A stretch of 64,000 bases of DNA from an uncultured bacterium (GTDB lineage Bacteria; Planctomycetota; UBA1135; GCA-002686595), in the NCBI GenBank assembly GCA_937905825.1, contig CALCXM010000081.1, forward strand, positions 152,141 to 216,140, written 5' to 3'. Under the pieces are notes generated by a model, which was given only the letters and a program-made list of their open reading frames with translations, ran no database searches and was not told the DNA's origin. Positions within the stretch are counted from its first letter, which is position 1. The number at the start of each line of letters is the position of its first letter. The position numbers and the translations under genes are program-made. Shown here in pieces: positions 1-8,024 of the stretch.

Positions 1-93
1 CTTTCGAGGAACACGATCATGCAGCAGGCTGCGACTTCAATCTTGTCGCAGGCCAACCAGCAACCGCAACTCGCGCTTAGCCTCCTCGGCTAA
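1..93 (+). CDS. fliC: Flagellin, C-terminal end only (partial gene)
   Basis: The first 30 codons read LSRNTIMQQA...QLALSLLG and end at TAA (91-93). This is the C-terminal D0 helix of flagellin, which packs in the filament core. It is identical in protein sequence to the end of the flagellin at 1636-2451 and differs by one residue from the end of the one at 456-1271. The gene starts upstream of the window, so the locus holds at least three flagellin genes in tandem on the same strand. Function is certain from the family; full length cannot be seen. Confidence 0.93.
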   Translation, partial: LSRNTIMQQAATSILSQANQQPQLALSLLG

Positions 94-455
94 GCGTAAG
101 AGCGGACCAATACGGGCGACCAAGTAACGCGTCGCTCAGGATAAGTTCTTCGAAGTTGGAGCTCACCCCCACGTGAGCACCAGTCTCCATAGTCACTCTG
201 GAATCCCCGTCAGCTTGGCTATCGCTCCTTGACCAATTTGTATCGGCCGTTGCTTGAACACCCCATACCAGGTGGTCCGAGCTCGGCTACTGCCTACCCG
301 CCGGAGCTGGTCCGGGGTTGGCGGCATGCACCCTTATGTCTGCTCGTGCCACTTGCAGACGTATGCCGCCAATACCTTGACCTAAGGAAGAGTCGCTCTT
401 CGGGTAACGGGTGTTTGTTATCTGATTTTTTATCTATTCCAAGGAAGAAGAACTT
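94..455. other. Intergenic leader upstream of flagellin gene
   Basis: This 362-base gap has no convincing gene. A short hairpin (GAAGAG-TCG-CTCTTC, 387-401) and AAGGA motifs at 385-389 and near the start codon lie in what is probably the untranslated leader of the next flagellin gene. I looked for a sigma28 promoter (TAAA-N15-GCCGATAA) and a sigma54 promoter (GG-N10-GC) and found no good match to either. Confidence 0.5.
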
Positions 456-1271
456 ATGGGACTTCGTGTTAACACAAACGTAGCGTCACTGACGTCGCAA
501 CGAAACCTAGGTATGGTTTCTGGCCGGCTTCAGGGCAATTTCGCGCGCCTATCTTCAGGACTACGAATCGCAACTGCAGCAGATGATGCTGCCGGTCTCG
601 GAATCTCCGAGCGGATGCGTTCTCAAATCCGAAGCTATGGTGCTTCCGCTCGCAACGCCCAAGATGGCATCTCCATGGTTCAAACCGCCGAAGGCGCTTT
701 GAACGAGGTGAGTAGCCTTCTCGGGCGAATGCGAGAACTAGCAGTCCAGTCCTCCAACGGTACGCTCAGTACCGCGGACCGGGCGACGATCAACACCGAA
801 TTTCAAGCGATTGATGATGAGATCAACCGCGTTGGCGGTCAGACGGAGTTCAACGGCATCAAGCTGTTGAATGCCGCCTCGACCACCAGCATTCAGGTGG
901 GTATCGATGCCAGCCAGACGATCGACGTGGTCACCGCGGACATGCAGTCTGCGGCCCTCGCTATCGCCACGTTGGACACCACTTCGGCTGCGAATGCCAA
1001 TGCGGCGATCACAGCTCTAGACCTGGCGATCGACTCCGTCACGACCCAACGGGGTACGTTCGGTTCCTCGGTCAACCGACTGCAAAGTGCTCATAACTCG
1101 ATTATGAACGCACACGAAAACCTCTCTGCTGCAGAGAGCCGTATCCGCGACGTGGATGTGGCCTTTGAGACCGCGGACCTTTCGAGGAACACGATCATGC
1201 AGCAGGCTGCTACTTCCATCTTGGCGCAGGCCAATCAACAGCCTCAGCTCGCCCTTAGCCTTCTCGGCTAA
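456..1271 (+). CDS. fliC: Flagellin
   Basis: A 271-residue flagellin, the filament subunit exported through the flagellar type III apparatus. The N-terminal D0/D1 region (MGLRVNTNVASLTSQRNL, then SSGLRI and GISERMRSQIR) and the C-terminal region (SRIRDVDVAFETADLSRN through LSLLG) are both present. The middle is short, so the protein is little more than the conserved core, without a large surface-exposed D2/D3 domain. The start is preceded by AAGGAAGAAGAA. The protein differs from the neighbouring flagellin at 1636-2451 at about 20 of 271 positions. The gene stands alone with its own leader and a cluster of hairpins after it, so it is probably transcribed separately. Confidence 0.98.
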   Translation: MGLRVNTNVASLTSQRNLGMVSGRLQGNFARLSSGLRIATAADDAAGLGISERMRSQIRSYGASARNAQDGISMVQTAEGALNEVSSLLGRMRELAVQSSNGTLSTADRATINTEFQAIDDEINRVGGQTEFNGIKLLNAASTTSIQVGIDASQTIDVVTADMQSAALAIATLDTTSAANANAAITALDLAIDSVTTQRGTFGSSVNRLQSAHNSIMNAHENLSAAESRIRDVDVAFETADLSRNTIMQQAATSILAQANQQPQLALSLLG

Positions 1272-1287
1272 CGGGGGAGCCCACTAA

Positions 1288-1309
1288 GGCGGCCAGGTAA
1301 CTGGCCGCC
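1288..1309 (+). terminator. Hairpin after flagellin gene
   Basis: A perfect 9-bp stem (GGCGGCCAG, 1288-1296, with CTGGCCGCC, 1301-1309) closes a GTAA loop 16 bases after the flagellin stop codon. There is no U-run after it, so it may stabilise the 3' end of the mRNA rather than terminate by itself. Confidence 0.45.
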
Positions 1310-1325
1310 CCGGAAGAGCTCTTCG

Positions 1326-1360
1326 AAAAGGGGCTCCGCAATCGTGGAGTCCCTTTTCCC
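1326..1360 (+). terminator. Likely rho-independent terminator of flagellin gene
   Basis: A 12-bp stem with one G-U pair (AAAAGGGGCTCC, 1326-1337, against GGAGTCCCTTTT, 1346-1357) ends in a CTTTTCCC tract. It is the second hairpin downstream of the 456-1271 flagellin gene and has the better terminator shape. Confidence 0.55.
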
Positions 1361-1635
1361 CAGCCTCTATCTCCCTGCGCATCCGTGCGCAGGGGGCGCT
1401 CATTGAAACAACCGTACATGCCATCTGTGCCGCTCCGCTTGCGGGGCACGCCGGGTGGCGACAAAACTCCCAGCTGATCCCCTTTGGCTCTCGGCGGCAC
1501 AACCCTCGGCGCTTGCTCGTGCCCACAGTAAGCGCGTGCCGCAGATCGTCAAAGAGACGGAAGAGACAGGTCAGCTGGGTATTCGAGGTAATTCAATTTG
1601 ACTAGAGATTTGTCACTAAGGAAGGCCTTATAAAT
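1358..1635. other. Intergenic region and leader of second complete flagellin
   Basis: There is no supported gene here. A third perfect hairpin (CCCTGCGCA, 1373-1381, TGCGCAGGG, 1386-1394, loop TCCG) lies near its start. The promoter of the next flagellin gene must be in this gap or further upstream, but I see no consensus sigma28 or sigma54 site. A purine-rich CTAAGGAAGG stretch (1616-1625) precedes the next start codon. Confidence 0.45.
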
Positions 1636-2451
1636 ATGGGACTTAGAGTAAATACAAACATTGCGTCCCTGACATCACAGCGGAATCTAGGAATGATTTC
1701 GTCGCGGTTGTCGGGGAACTTCTCCCGGCTTTCATCGGGATTGCGAATCGCGACAGCGGCGGATGATGCTGCTGGTCTTGGAATTTCAGAGCGCATGCGT
1801 TCTCAGATCCGCAGCTATGGCTCTGCTGGCCGCAACGCCCAGGATGGTATCTCCATGGTTCAAACCGCTGAAGGCGCTTTGAACGAGGTGAGCAACCTCC
1901 TCGGCCGTATGCGTGAGCTGGCCGTTCAAGCTGCCAACGGTACGCTGAGTACCGCGGACCGAGCGACGATCAACACAGAGTTCCAGGCGATTGATGACGA
2001 GATCAACCGCGTTGGGAGCCAGACGGAGTTCAACGGCACCAAGCTGTTGAACGCCGCTTCGACGACCAGCATTCAGGTGGGGATCGATTCCGGCCAAACG
2101 ATCGACGTGGTCACTGCGGACATGCAGTCTGCAGCCCTAGCGATCGGCACCCTGGACACGACTTCCGCTACGAACGCCAACGCGGCGATCACGGCACTGG
2201 ACCTAGCAATCGATACTGTTACAACCCAACGAGGTACCTTCGGTGCGTCAGTCAACCGACTGCAGAGCGCTCACAACTCGATCATGAACGCTCATGAAAA
2301 CCTCTCGGCTGCAGAGAGCCGTATCCGCGACGTGGATGTAGCCTTCGAGACCGCGGACCTTTCGAGGAACACGATCATGCAACAGGCGGCGACTTCGATC
2401 CTTTCCCAGGCCAACCAGCAGCCACAGCTCGCCCTGAGTCTTCTGGGCTAA
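1636..2451 (+). CDS. fliC: Flagellin (second complete copy)
   Basis: A 271-residue flagellin, same length as its neighbour and about 93% identical. Differences cluster at small residues (A/S/G/T) and there are no insertions or deletions. Conserved terminal regions for filament packing and export are intact, including the SRIRDVD motif and the LSLLG end. The gene is isolated, with hairpins after it. Close tandem copies of this kind are usual where several flagellins make up one filament or are expressed under different conditions. Nothing in the sequence shows which applies here. Confidence 0.98.
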   Translation: MGLRVNTNIASLTSQRNLGMISSRLSGNFSRLSSGLRIATAADDAAGLGISERMRSQIRSYGSAGRNAQDGISMVQTAEGALNEVSNLLGRMRELAVQAANGTLSTADRATINTEFQAIDDEINRVGSQTEFNGTKLLNAASTTSIQVGIDSGQTIDVVTADMQSAALAIGTLDTTSATNANAAITALDLAIDTVTTQRGTFGASVNRLQSAHNSIMNAHENLSAAESRIRDVDVAFETADLSRNTIMQQAATSILSQANQQPQLALSLLG

Positions 2452-2471
2452 TCGATCTGGGACGCGCGTCC

Positions 2472-2545
2472 TCGGGGAGGGGCGGCCTATGGGCGGCCTT
2501 CTCCCCGAATTGGGCGTGACACGCGGGGCCTCCCCTAGAGGCCCC
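2472..2545 (+). terminator. Paired hairpins after second flagellin
   Basis: Two inverted repeats follow the flagellin stop: TCGGGGAG (2472-2479) with CTCCCCGA (2501-2508), and a perfect 8-bp stem GGGGCCTC (2525-2532) with GAGGCCCC (2538-2545). A shorter CCCC/GGGG stem-loop at about 2557-2573 leads into CTTTTC. They probably mark the transcript end, though none has a long U-run. Confidence 0.4.
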
Positions 2546-2671
2546 CAGCTCTCTGACCCCCGACGGGGCTTTTCTTGGGAGCAACGGCATCGCTGAGGAC
2601 CGCCAAGAGCGGGTTCTTGGGGACATTTGGGGCGGAGAATCTCACGGACGCAATTCTTGGCAACTCCGAGC

Positions 2672-2699
2672 TAACGCGACCGGGCAGACCCTCCGATAA
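2672..2699 (+). promoter_or_regulatory. Possible sigma28 promoter of fliD operon
   Basis: TAAC (2672-2675) and TCCGATAA (2692-2699) are separated by 16 bases and lie about 52 bases before the fliD start codon. The -10 element matches the sigma28 consensus GCCGATAA at seven of eight positions, and the spacing is one more than the usual 15. No other promoter-like sequence is obvious in the 2546-2750 gap. The call is weaker than for the flgM-like promoter at 16997-17023. Confidence 0.45.
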
Positions 2700-2750
2700 C
2701 ACACAAACGGGCCTCTAGGCCCCCTGGGAGACAAGAGAGAAGGGTAAATC

Positions 2751-4238
2751 ATGATCAGTTTCGGCGGACTAGCAAGTGGGCTCGACACCCAGGCAATCAT
2801 TCAAGCGATGTTGTCTGTGGAGAAGGTGCCCATCAACATGCTCCTACAGGAGAAGAAGAAGCAGGAGGGCAAGCTCAGCCTTGTTAGCACCTTCAAAGGG
2901 CTGGTGGATTCGCTGAAAAGCTCCGCCGATACCCTGCGGACGAGCGAGAAGTTCTTCGCCTTCAAGGTCTCCTCCAGCCTTGAGACCGCGGCCACCTTCA
3001 GCGCTGGAGCTGGCGCGGAGGCGGGTTCTCACACCCTGACCGTGAACTCCCTGGCTCAAGCGGACCGCTGGGCCTTCGATGGCGTGCTCGACCCGACCGT
3101 TGACCTAGCGTCTTTGGATGGGGAGCAGGTCGACTTCACGGTGAACGGCACCAGCTACTCGATCGCGCTGACGGCTGCAGACTCCAGCCTCAACGACATC
3201 GCCTCGCAGATCAACTCCCTCGCAGGAGACGACGTGACGGCCTCCGTTGTGAACGTGGGGACAGAGGCGAATCCCAGCTACCAGATGGTGATCGCCTCGG
3301 AAGAGACCGGCGAAGAAAACCGCATCACCGGGATCAGCAGCACCGTGACCGGCCTAACAATCGACGGAACCGCTCCGGACGTAAACGGTGTTTCCCAAAG
3401 CTCGAACAACGTCACTGTGGGCACCAATGCCCAGGCCCTCGTGGACGGGTTGCTCGTCGAACGCTCAACCAACGACTTCAATGGCGTCGTTGCCGGCGTG
3501 GACATCTCGCTCCAGACGGCGGATCCGGGCACACCGGTGACCTTCACCGTGGGCGCGGACACCGAGAAGGTGAAAGAGAACATCGACGCCTTTGTGGAGG
3601 CCTTCAACGGCGTGGTCAGCTTCATGAACACCCAAAGCACCTACTCGGAAGATGACGGGGCAGGCGGTGCGCTGTTTGGTGACTCGATCCTGCGATCGGT
3701 GAAAAACAGCATGAATTCATCCCTTTTCAATGTTCCCACCGCAGATGTGATGGCGGATACGCTGGGCTACTCAACGCTCAGTTTGATCGGTATCAAGGCC
3801 GACAACACCGGAATCTTGAGTGTCGACTCGAGCGTCTTTGACGCGAAGTTCTCCGAGAACATGGAGGCGGTTGCCGATCTCTTCATCGACAGCGACGGGT
3901 TCGACAACGGTGGAGCCTTGGAGGGCACCTACGAGTACTACGTGGACACTTCGGCAGACAGCGGGCTCGCGGATCAACTCTACCGCGCGCTCGACAATCT
4001 GACCGGTGACATCCCGGACGGGGCGGGTGGATCGACGAAGGCACTCTTTGATGCGCGCGACGAGGCGATCAAGGATCGCATCAGCACCATCGAGAAGAGC
4101 GTCGAGAGCAAGCAGCGCTATCTCGAAGTGTTTGAAACCGCCCTGATCAGTCAATTCGCCGCTCTCGAGAACCTGATGGGCGGGCTCAACGCCCAAGGGC
4201 AAGCCCTGACTAACGGCCTGGCCGCCTTCAACAACTAG
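2751..4238 (+). CDS. fliD: Flagellar hook-associated protein 2 (filament cap)
   Basis: A 495-residue FliD. In the family, a pentamer or hexamer of FliD caps the growing filament and helps exported flagellin fold. The N-terminus MISFGGLASGLDTQAIIQ is the conserved FliD start. A predicted helical/coiled-coil end (from about residue 440) finishes in NAQGQALTNGLAAFNN, the other half of the D0 domain. The middle is beta-rich and acidic, as is normal for the cap domains. It is first in a same-strand series with fliS 32 bases downstream, the usual pairing. The start ATG follows an AGAGAGAAGGG purine tract. Confidence 0.96.
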   Translation: MISFGGLASGLDTQAIIQAMLSVEKVPINMLLQEKKKQEGKLSLVSTFKGLVDSLKSSADTLRTSEKFFAFKVSSSLETAATFSAGAGAEAGSHTLTVNSLAQADRWAFDGVLDPTVDLASLDGEQVDFTVNGTSYSIALTAADSSLNDIASQINSLAGDDVTASVVNVGTEANPSYQMVIASEETGEENRITGISSTVTGLTIDGTAPDVNGVSQSSNNVTVGTNAQALVDGLLVERSTNDFNGVVAGVDISLQTADPGTPVTFTVGADTEKVKENIDAFVEAFNGVVSFMNTQSTYSEDDGAGGALFGDSILRSVKNSMNSSLFNVPTADVMADTLGYSTLSLIGIKADNTGILSVDSSVFDAKFSENMEAVADLFIDSDGFDNGGALEGTYEYYVDTSADSGLADQLYRALDNLTGDIPDGAGGSTKALFDARDEAIKDRISTIEKSVESKQRYLEVFETALISQFAALENLMGGLNAQGQALTNGLAAFNN

Positions 4239-4270
4239 ATCCCCCCCCACCATTCAGTCGCAATCAAGCT

Positions 4271-4678
4271 ATGAACAAGAACGCCGCTGCCGCTTACCAA
4301 AGCCAACAGTTCGACAACGCGCCTCCTATCAAGATTCTGCAGATGTTGATCGCGGGTGCCATCCGCTACCTAAAGATCGCGCAGAAGGCCGAGGTGAAGA
4401 GCGAGGAGTACCGCACTCACCTGCGCATGGCCGACGAGATCATCGCAGAGTTGCGAGTCAGCTTGGACCACGAACCGAGCCCAGAGTTGGCCGCCAACCT
4501 GGAGAACCTCTACCTCTTCATGCAACGTGAGTTGAGCCACGCGATGTTGGAGGGCGAGACATCCGGAATTGCGAACTCGATCCGCATCATGGAAACCCTT
4601 CTGGAGGCGTGGAAGGGTGTGAACATCGCCCTGAAAGACAGCCCTCCGGAATCCAGCGGGTTGCGCAATGCCGGCTGA
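4271..4678 (+). CDS. fliS: Flagellin export chaperone FliS
   Basis: A 135-residue all-helical protein with typical FliS features: the N-terminal AAAAYQSQQFDNAPPIKILQ segment, the ILQMLIAGAIRYLKIA helix, and NLENLYLFM in the middle. FliS binds the C-terminal end of flagellin in the cytoplasm, stops premature polymerisation and delivers it to FlhA. It lies between fliD and a small gene that overlaps its last 11 bases, so translation of the two is probably coupled. Confidence 0.95.
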   Translation: MNKNAAAAYQSQQFDNAPPIKILQMLIAGAIRYLKIAQKAEVKSEEYRTHLRMADEIIAELRVSLDHEPSPELAANLENLYLFMQRELSHAMLEGETSGIANSIRIMETLLEAWKGVNIALKDSPPESSGLRNAG

Positions 4679-5018
4679 GCTGCAAGCGCTGGACCAAGCG
4701 ATGCGAGAGCTTCTCGCCATGCTCTCGGACCCCGAGTCTGCCGGCATCGACAGAGCCTGGGTGCGCTGTCAAAAGGCCCAGGCTGAGGTCGTGGAGCTGC
4801 TCGAGCGGCGAGACGAGTGCAGCCCCGACGAGCGCAACGAGATTCGCAAGGGGCTGGAAGGACTCGTGCGAATGAATGCGATCGCCCGCCAGGCGACCCT
4901 GGGAGCCCAGGATTCCTTGGCCAAGACTCTTTTGGCGACCAAGCAGGCCAACGTGAAAATGCAGGGTTACGGGGCGAAGACTGATGTGCCCGGCGCCTCG
5001 TGCGACATGGCTGGCTAA
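4668..5018 (+). CDS. Small helical protein, FliT/FlgN-like flagellar chaperone candidate
   Basis: A 116-residue protein, almost entirely predicted alpha-helix, with charged stretches (ELLERRDECSPDERNEIRKG) and a C-terminal segment TLLATKQANVKMQGYG that resembles the tail of FlgN/FliT-type chaperones. These proteins bind hook-associated proteins or FliD before export. Position directly after fliS, with an 11-base overlap, supports a flagellar role. The family is poorly conserved, so the name rests on position, size and helix content, not on a diagnostic motif. Translation likely starts at the ATG inside the end of fliS by coupling. Confidence 0.55.
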   Translation: MPAELQALDQAMRELLAMLSDPESAGIDRAWVRCQKAQAEVVELLERRDECSPDERNEIRKGLEGLVRMNAIARQATLGAQDSLAKTLLATKQANVKMQGYGAKTDVPGASCDMAG

Positions 5019-5074
5019 GAGCCAGGGTGGGCGCCAGCTTTGTCCTGGAAGCTCGATGTTGCGAAACTGGCCAG

Positions 5075-5093
5075 GTGTTGAATAACTCAACAC
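5075..5093 (+). repeat. Hairpin between the chaperone gene and fliO
   Basis: A perfect 7-bp stem, GTGTTGA (5075-5081) and TCAACAC (5087-5093), sits in the 217-base gap before fliO. Several GGCCA repeats follow (5130-5180). It could be a transcript end or a leader structure; no U-run follows. Confidence 0.3.
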
Positions 5094-5235
5094 ACGCGGA
5101 ATTCTTCCCATTCGATGGGAAAACGATTCCAGGGGCCAGGAAGGCCGTTCTGGGGCCAAAAAGGGGCCAACAGGCCAGTAGGGGACTCTGAGGGCGGTGT
5201 AGGAATGTGCCGAGCGCGCCGAAACGTGCCTCAGC

Positions 5236-6126
5236 ATGCACTACTTCATCCTCGCCCTCATTCCGGCCAGTTTGCCCCTCGAGCAGGCCACCCAGTCCTT
5301 GGGTGGGACTCAAGGTCCGGACCTCACTTCCTACTTCCAGGTTTGCGGACTGCTCTTGGCCGTCATCGCCCTGGTGGCCTTTGGGATGCGCAAGTTGATC
5401 GCCGGGAGCTTCAAGCTGCGGGCCTCCCAGCGCTCCCTGCAGGTAATCGACGTGCTGAACCTAGGCGGTCGGCGCAAGTTGGCGGTGGTTCGTTGCTACG
5501 ACCGGACTTTCGTGCTCGGGCTGGGGGAAAAGGAAATCGCCCCGATCGCAGAGCTGGATCCAGTGATCGGATCGGAGCAGAAGACAGCAGCTCCCCGCAA
5601 ATCAGACGACGAAGCCTTTGCTCATGCCCTGGAGAGGATCCAGGAGTCCATGCCGGAGGACGAGCTCATGTCGAAGCTGTTGGAGGCCCAAGACCGGGTC
5701 TCACCGAGCTTGGCCAAGAAGATGGTGCGCCCGGGCCCAGTGGCCGCCGAGCAACCAGGAACCGCCCAGGCCGCAGCGGGCCAGCGCCCAGTCGCACAAT
5801 TCCAAGCGCCTCAAACAGCACAAGCCGCGCAACGTCCGGCTGCGCCTGCACCGGCAAGCGCAAAGACCCGGGTCGTCAAGAAACGCGTGCGCCGCAAGGT
5901 GGTCAAGAGGCCCGTTGAAGGCGAGAGCCCGCGCCGCTTGGAGGCCCAGGCCGTGGCCTCCGCTGCCTTGGACATGGCCGCGGCACAGCGCCAGGCGAAG
6001 GCCCAAGTTGGAACGACAGTTCAAGTTGTGGAGCGTCCCACGCAGACCGCGCAGCCAGCTCCCGCCACTCAAAAGCCGGCGCAAGTTGAGCCGCCTATCC
6101 TTCGCATGGAAGGGATCCTCGGATGA
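5236..6126 (+). CDS. fliO: Flagellar biosynthesis protein FliO with long C-terminal tail
   Basis: A 296-residue protein. Residues 33-52 form one membrane helix (LLLAVIALVAFGMRKLI), followed by the FliO core with the SLQVIDVLNLGGRRKLAVV strand pair. FliO helps assemble the FliP ring of the flagellar export gate. After about residue 125 the chain becomes Ala/Pro/Gln-rich with a strongly basic patch (TRVVKKRVRRKVVKRP), which makes it roughly twice the length of common FliO proteins. The gene overlaps fliP by four bases (ATGA). FliO is weakly conserved; position before fliP and the core region support the call. Confidence 0.85.
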   Translation: MHYFILALIPASLPLEQATQSLGGTQGPDLTSYFQVCGLLLAVIALVAFGMRKLIAGSFKLRASQRSLQVIDVLNLGGRRKLAVVRCYDRTFVLGLGEKEIAPIAELDPVIGSEQKTAAPRKSDDEAFAHALERIQESMPEDELMSKLLEAQDRVSPSLAKKMVRPGPVAAEQPGTAQAAAGQRPVAQFQAPQTAQAAQRPAAPAPASAKTRVVKKRVRRKVVKRPVEGESPRRLEAQAVASAALDMAAAQRQAKAQVGTTVQVVERPTQTAQPAPATQKPAQVEPPILRMEGILG

Positions 6127-6950
6127 GTGCCCGCAACTGGATGAGACTGCTGGGATTGTTGTTGGTTGGCTGCCTGATGTCGGCACAGCCTGCACACGCT
6201 CAGAAAATGGAAGGAGCCCTGCAAGGTTTGTTGGACTCCGTGGAGAGCCTAGGCAGCACGAGTAACGTGACCGACGGCGTCGACATGGGCGAAGAGGGAG
6301 AGACCAACATCTCCAAGGCGGTGGAGATTGCCGTGCTGCTCACAGCACTCTCTCTGCTGCCGGCCATCCTGATCTCGATCACGAGCTTCACACGCATCGT
6401 GATCGTCCTGTCGTTCGTTCGCAAGGCACTCTCGATCAACGAGCTACCGCCCAACCCAGTGCTGGTTGGCCTCGCCCTGTTCTTGACCAGCTTCGTAATG
6501 GCTCCGATCGCCGGGAAGGTCTACGAAAAAGCTTGGGAGCCTTACCAGGCGGGCGAGCTAGCCGCTTTGCCCGCAGCGGAACTTGCGTGGGGGGAGTTGC
6601 GCACCTTCTTGGTGGCCAACACCCGCGAGTCAGAGCTGCAACTATTCGCAGAGATGAACAACTACAAGGTGGACGAGGAGGACTTGCAGTTGAAAGACGA
6701 CCCCTTGCCGTTGACCGTTGTGATCCCCGCGTTCGTCCTGAGTGAACTGAAGACCGCCTTTCAAATGGGGTTCTTGCTGTTCCTCCCCTTCCTCGTGATC
6801 GACTTGGTGATCTCCAGCATCTTGCTCTCCATGGGCATGTTCATGTTGCCGCCGGTCATGATCTCAACACCGTTCAAGGTGTTGGTCTTTGTACTCGTCG
6901 ATGGGTGGCACTTGATTTGCCAGTCCGTCGTGACCTCTTTCATCGTCTAG
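6123..6950 (+). CDS. fliP: Flagellar export gate protein FliP
   Basis: A 275-residue FliP, five copies of which form the core of the flagellar type III export gate in the inner membrane. It has an N-terminal signal peptide (LLGLLLVGCLMSAQPAHA) and a variable periplasmic stretch. The conserved segments follow: LPAILISITSFTRIVIVLSFVRKAL, PPNPVLVGLALFLTSFVM, and the C-terminal helices with FLLFLPFLVIDLVISSILLSMGM and MLPPVMISTPFKVLVFVLVDGW. It overlaps fliO by four bases and fliQ follows after 12 bases. Confidence 0.98.
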   Translation: MSARNWMRLLGLLLVGCLMSAQPAHAQKMEGALQGLLDSVESLGSTSNVTDGVDMGEEGETNISKAVEIAVLLTALSLLPAILISITSFTRIVIVLSFVRKALSINELPPNPVLVGLALFLTSFVMAPIAGKVYEKAWEPYQAGELAALPAAELAWGELRTFLVANTRESELQLFAEMNNYKVDEEDLQLKDDPLPLTVVIPAFVLSELKTAFQMGFLLFLPFLVIDLVISSILLSMGMFMLPPVMISTPFKVLVFVLVDGWHLICQSVVTSFIV

Positions 6951-6962
6951 AGGGACTGAGCC

Positions 6963-7241
6963 ATGCCAGAAATCGACCTTCAAGTTACGGACCTCGCGCG
7001 CGAGCTGCTCATGACAGCTCTGGTGCTAGCTGCGCCAGCACTCATGATCGGCCTGATGGTCGGTGTTGCGGTGAGCCTCTTTCAAGCGCTGACCTCCGTC
7101 CAGGAGCAGACCATGAGCTTGATTCCAAAGATGTTCGCCGTGCTCGGCGTCACGCTTGTCCTGCTCTCCCCGATGATGCAGTTGATGCGTGACTACACCT
7201 TGCGCATCTTCGATCAACTCCACGGGTTCGGCCTTAGCTGA
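6963..7241 (+). CDS. fliQ: Flagellar export gate protein FliQ
   Basis: A 92-residue protein with two membrane helices, the standard length for FliQ. The motif VGVAVSLFQALTSVQEQTMS and the following IPKMFAVLGVTLVLLSPMM are diagnostic. Four FliQ copies pack around the FliP-FliR complex. It lies between fliP and fliR. Confidence 0.98.
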   Translation: MPEIDLQVTDLARELLMTALVLAAPALMIGLMVGVAVSLFQALTSVQEQTMSLIPKMFAVLGVTLVLLSPMMQLMRDYTLRIFDQLHGFGLS

Positions 7242-7252
7242 TAAGTCGCGCC

Positions 7253-8023
7253 GTGCCCATCTCACTCGCCCTAATCGAATCCTTCGGTCTGTACCTCGTG
7301 CGAACGAGTGTGTTGATCCTCGGTACGCCCCTTCTGGGCACCGGGTCGGGATTCTCCAGCTACAAGATCGCGCTGATCATGGCGGTGACTGTCGTCATCT
7401 TCTTGAGCACAGGCGAGGTCTTGCCGCAGCAAGTCGAGATCATGGAGTACGGCATGATGTGCTTCCACGAGGTGGTGGTTGGGGTGTTCCTGGCCTTCTC
7501 GATGCAGATCGTGCTCGTCGCGGTTCGCACGGCGGGAGAGATCATCGGTACCGAGATGGCCTTCAACATGGCCTCGATTGTGAATCCGGGTACAGGCATC
7601 AACACGCCACTCATCACGCAGGTGTACGAGGCAGTGTTCTTCCTCGGTTTGCTCTCGGTCAATGGACATCACTGGTTGATCCGCTCCCTGGGCAACTCCT
7701 TTGATCGGGCGCCGATCGGAGGCATCGGCCTCAAAGATGGAATGGTCGGAATGGTGACCGAGCTCTTCTCGCGAATGTTTTCTGCGGGCCTGGTCTTTGC
7801 TGGCCCTGTGGTTGCCTTGTTGGTTTTGATCTCGGTTGCGATCGGTTTGCTGTCGCGCGTTGTTCCACAGGTCAACGTGATGGAGGTTGGATTCAACCTG
7901 CGTGTGATCACTGGCCTGTTGGCCATCTTCATCTTCTCCCCGTACCTAGGCCCGGCCATGGACACGCTCTACGCAGAGCTCATGACGGCCTTGAACAACT
8001 GTTTGGACGTGCTCGGGGGCTGA
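7253..8023 (+). CDS. fliR: Flagellar export gate protein FliR
   Basis: A 256-residue polytopic membrane protein with FliR features: the early RTSVLILGTPLLG, the GEIIGTEMAFNMASIVNPG segment and LINPxG-like loop, and VPQVNVMEVGFNLRVITGL near the end. One FliR closes the FliP pentamer. The chosen start is GTG at 7253; no upstream ATG gives a better fit, and the protein then has the usual family length. flhB begins two bases after the stop codon. Confidence 0.97.
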   Translation: MPISLALIESFGLYLVRTSVLILGTPLLGTGSGFSSYKIALIMAVTVVIFLSTGEVLPQQVEIMEYGMMCFHEVVVGVFLAFSMQIVLVAVRTAGEIIGTEMAFNMASIVNPGTGINTPLITQVYEAVFFLGLLSVNGHHWLIRSLGNSFDRAPIGGIGLKDGMVGMVTELFSRMFSAGLVFAGPVVALLVLISVAIGLLSRVVPQVNVMEVGFNLRVITGLLAIFIFSPYLGPAMDTLYAELMTALNNCLDVLGG

Positions 8024-8024
8024 T

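Noticed and set aside
239..250. GCCGATAC on the minus strand as a sigma28 promoter
   Set aside because: There is no TAAA-like element at the right distance and no leftward gene for it to serve.
229..483. 84-residue open frame before flagellin
   Set aside because: It has no ribosome-binding site, overlaps the flagellin start in another frame, and has non-coding composition.
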